The notes beneath the pieces were generated by a model. That model ran no database searches. It saw only the letters and a program-made list of their open reading frames with translations, and was not told the DNA's origin. Below, one piece after another: positions 29,507 through 34,890 of a stretch of 34,890 nucleotides of DNA. A program made the position numbers and the translations under genes. Source of the stretch: a virus; the IMG/VR virus record IMGVR_UViG_3300044844_000770, positions 1 through 34,890 of that record, one strand, 5' to 3'. Each line of letters opens with the position of its first letter. The first letter of the stretch is position 1.

Positions 29507-30252
29507 GCGTTATCCACGGGGACGCCCTAACGGAGCTCCAGCGCCTCGAGCCGCAGACCGTCGACGCGATAGTGACCGATCCCCCTTACGCCTCCGGCGG
29601 CTTTACGGAGTCGGCGAGGCGTCAAGCTATCGGACAGGGCCTCCTCTCTCACAACCTCCGAGAGCATGGATGGTTCGTCGGCGACCAGATGGGGACGAGC
29701 GGCCTCATGTGGCTACTCCGCTCGATGGCTTTCGAGGCGACGCGGGTCCTCGTCCCGGGCGGGGTGATGTGCGTCTTTTGCGACTGGAGGCAGGTCGCGA
29801 ACATCGCCCCGGCGATGGAGTCCGCGGGCCTCCGGCTATCGAACCTCGTCGTCTGGAATAAGGGCGTCGCGGGTCTCGGGACGGGGTTCAGAGCCCAGCA
29901 CGAAATGTGCCTCGTCCTAACTAACGGGTCGGGCGTCTACCATTCGGTCGAGTTCGGGAACGTCCTCACGGTCCCACGGATGAATCATCACGACCGGGAA
30001 CACTGGACCCAGAAACCCGTCGAGCTCATGCGTCGCATAGTCCGGACGGCGGCTCCCGAGGGCGGGCTCGTCGTCGACCCGTTCGGGGGCTCGGGCTCGA
30101 CGGCGGTCGCGTGTGTCCTCGAGGGGCGTCGGTTCCTGCTAGTCGAGCGGGACCCGGCTATCTGCGAGCTCGCTCGAGACCGCATCGCGGAGGCCCAGAC
30201 CGGGAGCCGTGATAGGGGAGAGCAGATCGGGCTCTTCGGGGGAACGGCTTAG
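29503..30252 (+). CDS. DNA methyltransferase, N6-adenine or N4-cytosine type
   Basis: A 249-residue protein starting at GTG 29503. Motif IV is DPPY (26-29); motif I, DPFGGSGSTAVAC (192-204), lies near the end, and WTQKPVELMRRIV (168-180) with a preceding HHDRE is the region before it. Catalytic motif first and SAM-binding FxGxG motif last defines the beta class. DPPY fits adenine-N6 more than cytosine-N4, but substrate cannot be fixed. The last residues, EQIGLFGG (240-247), resemble a sliding-clamp-binding peptide. Inserted between the terminase genes, it may protect DNA or mark it for packaging. Start overlaps the previous stop. Confidence 0.83.
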   Translation: MSVIHGDALTELQRLEPQTVDAIVTDPPYASGGFTESARRQAIGQGLLSHNLREHGWFVGDQMGTSGLMWLLRSMAFEATRVLVPGGVMCVFCDWRQVANIAPAMESAGLRLSNLVVWNKGVAGLGTGFRAQHEMCLVLTNGSGVYHSVEFGNVLTVPRMNHHDREHWTQKPVELMRRIVRTAAPEGGLVVDPFGGSGSTAVACVLEGRRFLLVERDPAICELARDRIAEAQTGSRDRGEQIGLFGGTA

Positions 30253-30255
30253 TCG

Positions 30256-31659
30256 ATGCCTCGCATCGGCGAGCTAAGTCTTCTCCCGTGGCAACGTCGG
30301 TTTATCGGCGGAGGTCTCTCGGGGTCATGGTCGAGGGATGTCGCGGCGGTCCGCGGCGGTCTCGGGTCCGGGAAGAGCCTCGCCCTCTGCGCGCTCGCGG
30401 TCATGCTCTGCGACACGCGACCGGGTGCGCTCGTCGTCGTCGGTATGGATACCTTTCGACGGCTGAGGGACGTTCACCTCCCGCATCTTCACGGGCTCCT
30501 CGCGGGGAGCGCGGTCGTCTACGCGGCCTCGGAGCAGGCGTTCATATGGAGCAACGGCTCGCGACTCCTCCTCGCTCATCTCGACACGCCCCAGAACAGC
30601 GGGCCCGGCTCGTCGCCTATCGAGGGTCTCAACGCTCACGCGGTTCTCATCGACGAGTGTCAGGTCCTCCGCTCCGACGTCCTCGACGTGGCTCGCTCTC
30701 GAGCTCGCGTCCCGGTCCGGGATACGGAGGGCGTCGAGCGGCGACCTCTCGTCGTGACGTGTGGAATCCCCGTCGAGCCCGCATGGTGGGTCGACCGGAC
30801 GCGGGACATCGGCGGCGCGGCATACCTACCCCAGAGCGCGGAGAACGCTCGACATCTCGGGGCGGGATGGCTCGACCGGATGCGGGAGACGTTGTCGTCC
30901 CGAGACTACGCGGCGCTCGTCGAGAATCGCCCGCTCCCTCCGGTCGGGTCCGTCTTCTACGCATGGGCTCCGGAGCGATGCGTCGTCGATGTCCCGGTCG
31001 ACCTCGGGTCGATGCGGACGATGCTCGCTCTCGACTTCGGCATTCGGCATCCCTGCGCGCTCCTCCTCGTCGAGCTCACGCGCGGTCGATGGCATGTTCT
31101 CCGGGAGTGGGCTCCGGACGATGAGACCCTCCCCGACTTCCTCGCGAGACTCGGCGCGGAGCTCGTCCCGCGTCGCCTCTGGACCGCGGGGTCTCGACAT
31201 CTCCCGGTCGACTCCATCGTCGCGGACCCGGCGGGCGCGGCGCGCTCTGCTCAGACCGGAGTCGCGGACCTCGACCTCGTCGCCCTCGCTCCTCCTCGAG
31301 GGCTAGGCATCCTCCCGCGGGTCGAGCGTGACCCCGAGCGGCGGGACATCGTCTCGGGGTGTACGCGGGTCAATCTGGCCCTCGAGCGCGGCGCACTCAC
31401 GGTCGACCGGACCCTCTACGATGCGGGCCTCCGGGCTCCGGCCTCGAGGCGGACGCTCGCTCGGGCGATGACGGGTTACCGCTGGGACGAGCGGGCTCCG
31501 GGTCGACCGAGCAAAGACGGGACCCACGACCATCACGCGGACTGTCTGCGCTACGCGGTCCGGGAGGTCCTCTGGTATCTCGCGGACGCGCCTCGAGAGC
31601 GAGACGCTCGACCAGCTCCTCCGCGTCGAGCTCCATCGAGCGCGCTCGATGAGCGCTAG
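30256..31659 (+). CDS. Terminase large subunit
   Basis: A 467-residue ATPase-nuclease. ATPase part: LLPWQRRFI, then Walker A GGLGSGKS (34-41) and Walker B with VLIDECQ, Asp133-Glu134. The nuclease half has the Asp residues of the RNase H-like fold: ALDFG (Asp260), VADPAG (Asp324) and DHHADCLRYA (Asp425 or Asp429). Its job is to pump DNA into the prohead and cut it. ATG 30256 is three bases after the methyltransferase stop. Directly downstream of the stop (31659) is the strong promoter and leader region that precedes the portal gene. Confidence 0.92.
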   Translation: MPRIGELSLLPWQRRFIGGGLSGSWSRDVAAVRGGLGSGKSLALCALAVMLCDTRPGALVVVGMDTFRRLRDVHLPHLHGLLAGSAVVYAASEQAFIWSNGSRLLLAHLDTPQNSGPGSSPIEGLNAHAVLIDECQVLRSDVLDVARSRARVPVRDTEGVERRPLVVTCGIPVEPAWWVDRTRDIGGAAYLPQSAENARHLGAGWLDRMRETLSSRDYAALVENRPLPPVGSVFYAWAPERCVVDVPVDLGSMRTMLALDFGIRHPCALLLVELTRGRWHVLREWAPDDETLPDFLARLGAELVPRRLWTAGSRHLPVDSIVADPAGAARSAQTGVADLDLVALAPPRGLGILPRVERDPERRDIVSGCTRVNLALERGALTVDRTLYDAGLRAPASRRTLARAMTGYRWDERAPGRPSKDGTHDHHADCLRYAVREVLWYLADAPRERDARPAPPRRAPSSALDER

Positions 31660-31661
31660 AC

Positions 31662-31689
31662 TTGACGCGGTCGAGGGGCGTGCTATCGT
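31662..31689 (+). promoter_or_regulatory. Strong sigma70-like promoter after the large terminase gene
   Basis: TTGACG (31662-31667), 16-bp spacer, TATCGT (31684-31689) with TG at 31681-31682. It is the best consensus match in the window. The expected start is 31695-31697. It fires into a leader with a terminator and no gene, like lambda PR'. Confidence 0.72.
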
Positions 31690-31695
31690 GGCTCA

Positions 31696-31822
31696 TCTCT
31701 CTCGCTCGGCGACTTAGGGGCTTTTCTTCGGTTTTCACCCTGACGAGCTGCGCCGCCAACCCGTGGCAGGGGAGGGAGATAGACCCTCGGGCGCATAAGC
31801 GCTCGGGGGTTTGCCTTTTTAT
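31696..31822 (+). ncRNA. Structured leader / small RNA between terminase and portal
   Basis: A transcript from the promoter at 31662 to the terminator would be about 125 nt and has no ORF. P1: 31695-31703 (ATCTCTCTC) pairs with 31772-31780 (GAGGGAGAT), nine pairs with one wobble. P2: CCCTG (31738-31742) pairs with CAGGG (31767-31771) and ACG with CGT inside; P2 ends exactly where the 3' arm of P1 begins, so the helices can stack. The P2 loop has GCGCC (31750-31754), complementary to GGCGC (31790-31794) in the left arm of the terminator. Pairing of these would stop the terminator from forming. A regulatory leader is the leading reading; a free sRNA is the alternative. Confidence 0.6.
31784..31822 (+). 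terminator. Intrinsic terminator
   Basis: CCCTCGGGCGC (31784-31794), loop ATAA, GCGCTCGGGGG (31799-31809) give an 11-bp stem with two wobbles, followed by TTTGCCTTTTTAT (31810-31822). This is the clearest terminator in the window. It ends the packaging operon and also the transcript from 31662. Confidence 0.85.
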
Positions 31823-31946
31823 GGGGGGAGTCCTGTCCTCTTCAAGCCTTCTGAAGGGTCCAAGCACGGCGAGTCAAGCTCCGACGCGGGCGCGGCGAAT
31901 GGGTCGTCTCGGCGTGTCGGAGATGCCATCCCCCCAATAACTCTTT

Positions 31947-32074
31947 GCATCCCCCGTCAGGACCGAGGCTCGCGGAGCTCTGGCCCGACCATCGATAGAC
32001 GGTCGCGTCGGACGCCTCGAGCACGCTCCGGTGTGCGTGTCCTGACGGGGTGTGCATCTTCTGACGGTATGTGC
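31947..32074 (+). promoter_or_regulatory. Operator-like repeats overlapping the portal promoter
   Basis: CCTGACGGGGTGTGC (32041-32055) and TCTGACGGTATGTGC (32060-32074) are direct repeats with a 19-bp period; the second runs into the extended -10 at 32072. An inverted copy, GCATCCCCCGTCAGGAC (31947-31963), matches 15 of 17 bases with the reverse complement of 32039-32055. Three sites around a promoter suggest a regulator that loops or stacks, either repressor or activator of the head genes. Confidence 0.5.
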
Positions 32075-32080
32075 TAGTCT
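32072..32080 (+). promoter_or_regulatory. Extended -10 box of a probable leaderless portal promoter
   Basis: TGCTAGTCT with hexamer TAGTCT at 32075-32080. The portal GTG starts at 32088, eight bases after the hexamer, the same distance as at 23925. No good -35 box is visible; the direct repeats of the operator region fill that place, which would fit an activator-dependent promoter. Confidence 0.55.
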
Positions 32081-32087
32081 CTGGCCC

Positions 32088-33470
32088 GTGGCTATCACGA
32101 CCCGAGTCCAGAGCTACTCCGCTCCCGAGGCCATACCAGGCCAGGGCGTCGGGACTCAGTCTCTCCCGGTTAATGACGGGGAGACGAATCGACGCCTCGT
32201 CGCGGTCGCTCCTCGCATCGCGGCCTATCGTCAGGCGATGCGCTGCGCTCCGTGTGCGGTAGGCGCTCAGGCCCTCCTCGGGCTCGCGACCTCCGCGACG
32301 TGGGATGTCGCTCCGGCTCCGGACTCTCCCACGTCGGAGGCGGCGGCGGAGGTCATTCGTCGGACGCTCGGTCTCGGCGGCTACTCGGCTCCGGTCATCG
32401 AGTGGGACGGGCGGGTCCTGAGTCTCCCTAGCTGGGAGGCCCGTCTCCGTCAGCTCCTCGTCGGCGCGCTTTACGGGTTCAGCCTCGCGGAGATGGTCGC
32501 CTATCCATATCAAGGGACGACCTACATCGACCTCGAGCCTCGCGACCAGTCGAGCATTCGGCGATGGGTCTATGAGGGGCGACGCCTCGTCGCGGTCGAC
32601 CAGTGGCTCCGGGAGCCGGGCGGTCTGTCGAGCGTCGGCGATGTCCGCATCCCTTACGAGCGCCTCGTCCACCTCGTCTGGCCCTCGCTCTCCGAGGGCG
32701 TCGAGGGCGTCGGGCTCCTCCGTCAGGTCGAGCCGCTCGCTCAAGACTACCGACGGGCGGCGCAGCTCCGACAAGTCCTCTCCCAGCGCTACGCGGTCCC
32801 GACTCCGACGATCTCTATCGACGAGGAGAAGCTCGCCCGCATCAACGGCTCGGCTCCGAGCGCGACGGAGTATGAGGCGGCTCGCGATGAGCTCCTCGAG
32901 ACGCTCCGGCGATATACCTCCCATGAGGAGAGCGCGCTCGTTCTCCCATCGTGGGCGACGCTGACGTTCTCGGCTCCCTCGAGCGTCGAGGGTCTCAACG
33001 CGACCATCGAGGCTCTCTCGCGGGAGATTCTCCAGGCGTTCTATGCTCAGCATCTCGCCCTCGGGAGCGCTACCTCCTCGGGCGCCTACGCGACGGCGCA
33101 GACTCACGCGGAGCTCGCGGCGCAGATGGCGGGCGACCTCTGTCAGTGGGTCTCCGAGGGCCTCGCGGGATACCTCCGCGCGATTGTCCTCGCGAACATC
33201 GGGCCGATCCCGCTCGACGAGCTCCCGCGCCTGACGTACTCGGGCATCCGCTCGAACCTCTGGGTCGAGAAGGTCTCGGACGTCGTCTCGCTCCTCTCCG
33301 CTGGGGTCATCACTCCGAGCGCGGAGGACGAGCGGGCTATCCGTCAGGCGCTCGAGCTCCCGGCTCCGACCCGTGCGGCGGAGGTCCGCTCCGAGCGTGA
33401 GCGTCTCGGTCGGACTCTTCGTCCGGCTCCTCTCTCTCCCCCATCCTCACCTATCCCCGAGGGCGTCTAA
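32088..33470 (+). CDS. Portal protein (Mu gp29 / DUF935-like)
   Basis: About 460 residues from GTG 32088. An in-frame ATG at 32052 exists, but lies upstream of the -10 box, so GTG 32088 (MAITTRVQSY) is the better start. Pattern of DUF935-like portals: LRQLLVGALYGFSLAEMVAY (about 130-149 from this start), a strand-rich region with WVYEGRRLVAVDQWLREPGG, VHLVWPSLSEGVEGVGLLRQVEPLAQDYRR, and a long helical part. It forms the twelve-fold ring through which DNA enters. It is followed by the protease gene in a TAATG overlap. The gpF-like minor head protein at 1976 is a usual companion. Confidence 0.82.
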   Translation: MAITTRVQSYSAPEAIPGQGVGTQSLPVNDGETNRRLVAVAPRIAAYRQAMRCAPCAVGAQALLGLATSATWDVAPAPDSPTSEAAAEVIRRTLGLGGYSAPVIEWDGRVLSLPSWEARLRQLLVGALYGFSLAEMVAYPYQGTTYIDLEPRDQSSIRRWVYEGRRLVAVDQWLREPGGLSSVGDVRIPYERLVHLVWPSLSEGVEGVGLLRQVEPLAQDYRRAAQLRQVLSQRYAVPTPTISIDEEKLARINGSAPSATEYEAARDELLETLRRYTSHEESALVLPSWATLTFSAPSSVEGLNATIEALSREILQAFYAQHLALGSATSSGAYATAQTHAELAAQMAGDLCQWVSEGLAGYLRAIVLANIGPIPLDELPRLTYSGIRSNLWVEKVSDVVSLLSAGVITPSAEDERAIRQALELPAPTRAAEVRSERERLGRTLRPAPLSPPSSPIPEGV

Positions 33471-34890
33471 TGCCTCTCCTCACTCAGGACGAGCTCACTC
33501 CTCCCGAGGCGGTCCGCGACGCGGCGCGTCTGGGCGTCGAGCTCCACGAAGCCGGGAAGAGCGGCGAACCTAATCCGGAGACCATCCGTCGAGCGAATAG
33601 CATCGCGGCGGGCGAGCCTCAGTCGGAGGAGTGGGCGACGGTCGAGGCTCCGGCGTGGTTCGCGAGGCATGAGAGCGACTGGGAGGAGGGCGTCGACGAC
33701 GTCCCGGGCTCCGAGTCTCCCGGCTATGTCGCGTGGCTCCTCTGGGGCGGCGACCCGGGCGAGGACTGGGTCGAGGGTCTTCAACAGGCCTACCTCATCC
33801 GACGCGCTCGGGAGCTCGACCAGGGCGGCGACACGGGCGCTCGGGTTCAACCGGGCGTCTCGGCGATGGCTGTCGAGCCGAGTCACGTCGGCGCGCTCAT
33901 GTCGGGCGCTCCTCGACGACACATCGAGGGCGCGCTCTCGGTCGTTCATGTCGAGGGTCCTCTCTATCCGATGGACTACTACTCGGCGCGGATGGAGCTC
34001 CGACGCGCTCAGCTTCAGGGCGAGCGGACGGTCGTCCTCCATGTCGACTCCCCGGGCGGCTACGTCTCGGGAGTCCGGGAGACTCGACGCGCTATCGCTC
34101 GAGCTCGCGAGGCGGGGATTTACGTTGTCGCCTACGTCTCCGGGATGGCTGCTAGTGCGGCGCTCTGGGTCGCGGCGGCGGCGGACGAGATCGTCGCGTC
34201 GCCTCTCGCTCAGCTAGGCTCCGTCGGCGTCATCACGACCCTCTACCGCGACGCGGAGCAGGGTCAGACCGTCGAGGTCGTCTCGAGTCAGACCCCGAAG
34301 AAGCGCGCATCCGTCGACGATGCGGATTACATCGCGGGCCTCCAGAGGCGCGTCGATGAGATGGCGGGCGTCATGCTCGCGGACATTGCGGCGGACCGCG
34401 GGACGACCGTCGAGGCTCTCGGCGATGGGTCCGTCTACGGTGCGGCGGAGGCTGTCTCTCGAGGACTCGCGGACCGTATTGCGTCCGAGTCCGACGACTG
34501 GATGTTTCTCGGGGGCTCGATGCCTCTCGATTATGCGCGGCGTGTCCGGACCGTCACGGCCTCCGCGTCTACCTCAGACGGAGACATGGAGGCCCTCGAC
34601 ATGAGCGAGGAGAAGAAGGCGCTCGACGCTCAGGTCGAGGCGCTCACGACGGAGCTGAACGCGGTCCGCGCTCAGCTCGAGGCGGCGGCGACGTCGGCGG
34701 CTACGGCTACCGCGGAGCTCCAGAAGCGCGACGCGGAGCGCATGGTCGAGACTCACGTCTCGGCGGGGCGCATCCCCCAGGCGCGGCGCGGTGAGTGGGT
34801 CGAGCGGGCGGTTCGCCTCGGGGTCGAGGAGGTCGGGGCGATGCTCTCGGACCTCTCGCCTATCGTCGCGGTCGCGAGCCCGGTCGGTCA
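33470..34890 (+). CDS. Head maturation protease (S49/SppA-like) fused to scaffold
   Basis: The gene runs past the right edge and finishes at 1-239; the whole protein has 510 residues. N-terminal ~150 residues are unassigned. The protease domain, about 150-340, shows VVLHVDSPGGYVSG (188-201), then YVSGMAASAALWVA (222-235) where Ser229 would be the nucleophile of an S49 Ser-Lys protease, and ASPLAQLGSVGV (243-254); Lys277 or Lys278 in SQTPKKRA is the candidate base. Residues about 375-425 (EEKKALDAQVEALTTELNAVRAQLE) are a coiled coil, as in scaffolds. It would cleave and release the scaffold in prohead maturation, as in lambda C/Nu3. Start ATG overlaps the portal stop. Confidence 0.82.
   Translation, partial: MPLLTQDELTPPEAVRDAARLGVELHEAGKSGEPNPETIRRANSIAAGEPQSEEWATVEAPAWFARHESDWEEGVDDVPGSESPGYVAWLLWGGDPGEDWVEGLQQAYLIRRARELDQGGDTGARVQPGVSAMAVEPSHVGALMSGAPRRHIEGALSVVHVEGPLYPMDYYSARMELRRAQLQGERTVVLHVDSPGGYVSGVRETRRAIARAREAGIYVVAYVSGMAASAALWVAAAADEIVASPLAQLGSVGVITTLYRDAEQGQTVEVVSSQTPKKRASVDDADYIAGLQRRVDEMAGVMLADIAADRGTTVEALGDGSVYGAAEAVSRGLADRIASESDDWMFLGGSMPLDYARRVRTVTASASTSDGDMEALDMSEEKKALDAQVEALTTELNAVRAQLEAAATSAATATAELQKRDAERMVETHVSAGRIPQARRGEWVERAVRLGVEEVGAMLSDLSPIVAVASPVG
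34601..34890 (+). CDS. Possible separate scaffold protein from an internal start
   Basis: Codon 378 of the protease gene is an ATG (34601) with GGAGG at 34588-34592, eight bases upstream, an ideal ribosome binding site in a place where the protein needs none. Starting here would give a 133-residue acidic coiled-coil protein (MSEEKKALDAQVEALTTEL...) ending at 239 across the join. Lambda makes its scaffold Nu3 from an internal start within C in the same way. The spacing and the domain border (just before the coiled coil) support it. Confidence 0.55.
   Translation, partial: MSEEKKALDAQVEALTTELNAVRAQLEAAATSAATATAELQKRDAERMVETHVSAGRIPQARRGEWVERAVRLGVEEVGAMLSDLSPIVAVASPVG
34764..34890. repeat. Terminal direct repeat, right copy
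   Basis: Identical to 1-127 over all 127 bases. The gene frame is continuous when the second copy is removed, which shows the molecule is circular or circularly permuted. Confidence 0.93.

Larger units (their letters stand above)
31823..32087 (+). other. Non-coding region before the portal gene
   Basis: About 265 bp with no credible gene. It holds a palindrome CCTTCTGAAGG near 31848, a 7-bp dyad CTCCGAC (31879-31885) / GTCGGAG (31916-31922), a C-rich stretch with two GC(C)ATCCCCC strings (about 31925-31955), the operator-like repeats described at 31947-32074, and a 10-base direct repeat CTCTGGCCCG at 31978 and 32079. A packaging site could also be here, but no sequence proves it. Confidence 0.5.

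Noticed and set aside
31740-31782. Hammerhead-ribozyme-like CTGACGAG in the leader RNA
   Set aside because: No GAAA core segment or cleavage triplet is found at the right spacing; the CTGA string takes part in P2 instead.
31811-32077. 88-codon frame starting at TTG in the region before the portal gene
   Set aside because: It would start inside the T-tail of the intrinsic terminator, has no ribosome binding site and a featureless product.
1-34890. tRNA genes, insertion sequences, integrase and attachment sites
   Set aside because: Looked for on both strands by eye; no cloverleaf with T-loop, transposase, integrase motif or att-like repeat was recognised.

Overview
The window reads as one complete, circular, high-GC phage genome. 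The last 127 bases (34764-34890) repeat the first 127 exactly, so the unique length is 34,763 bp, and the gene cut by the window ends (33470 to the end, then 1-239) closes in frame across the join. Every credible gene lies on the + strand and neighbours are mostly coupled by ATGA, GTGA, TTGA or TAATG overlaps. A tape measure gene followed by tail tip genes, with no sheath or contractile baseplate seen, indicates a siphovirus-like tail. No integrase or CI-like repressor was recognised, so a lytic life style is the simpler reading. The host is not identifiable, but lipoproteins, a Sec signal peptide and spanin-like proteins point to a high-GC bacterium with two membranes.

Layout, following the circle. 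(1) 32088 to 14821: structural operon. It holds the portal, an S49-type protease with a scaffold-like C-terminus, decoration protein, major capsid protein, a gpF/SPP1 gp7-like minor head protein, connector and tail completion proteins, tail tube, tail assembly chaperones joined by a -1 frameshift, tape measure and tail tip proteins. (2) 14891 to 23686: early/replication operon. It holds a RecT-like annealing protein, SSB, a small HTH protein, a replication initiator whose own coding sequence carries iterons, a DnaC-like helicase loader, a C5-cytosine methyltransferase, a zinc-ribbon protein, a RecU-like resolvase and several unknowns. (3) 23925 to 31659: lysis, fibre and packaging. It holds an M15 endolysin, a secreted protein, a collagen-like tail fibre, a cassette of holin- and spanin-like proteins, a small terminase candidate, an adenine/N4-cytosine methyltransferase and the large terminase. 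(4) 31660 to 32087: a 428-bp non-coding control region.

How it works together. RecT, SSB and the RecU-like protein would serve recombination; the initiator and DnaC-like ATPase would load the host helicase at the iteron cluster. The two methyltransferases probably protect the DNA from host restriction. A strong sigma70-like promoter after the large terminase gene is followed by a ~125-nt structured leader and an intrinsic terminator before the head genes. That arrangement resembles the lambda PR'/tR' late switch. Three genes (2844, 23925, 32088) start 7-8 nt downstream of extended -10 boxes, which suggests leaderless transcripts.

The points most worth checking are: the two co-extensive 309-codon frames of the cytosine methyltransferase locus; the leader RNA between terminase and portal; three copies of one 5'UTR hairpin in the early operon; the 10-bp-phased iterons inside the initiator gene; and the frameshift signal that creates a four-cysteine chaperone extension. 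All function calls come from reading the translated sequence and remembered family features; no search was run.
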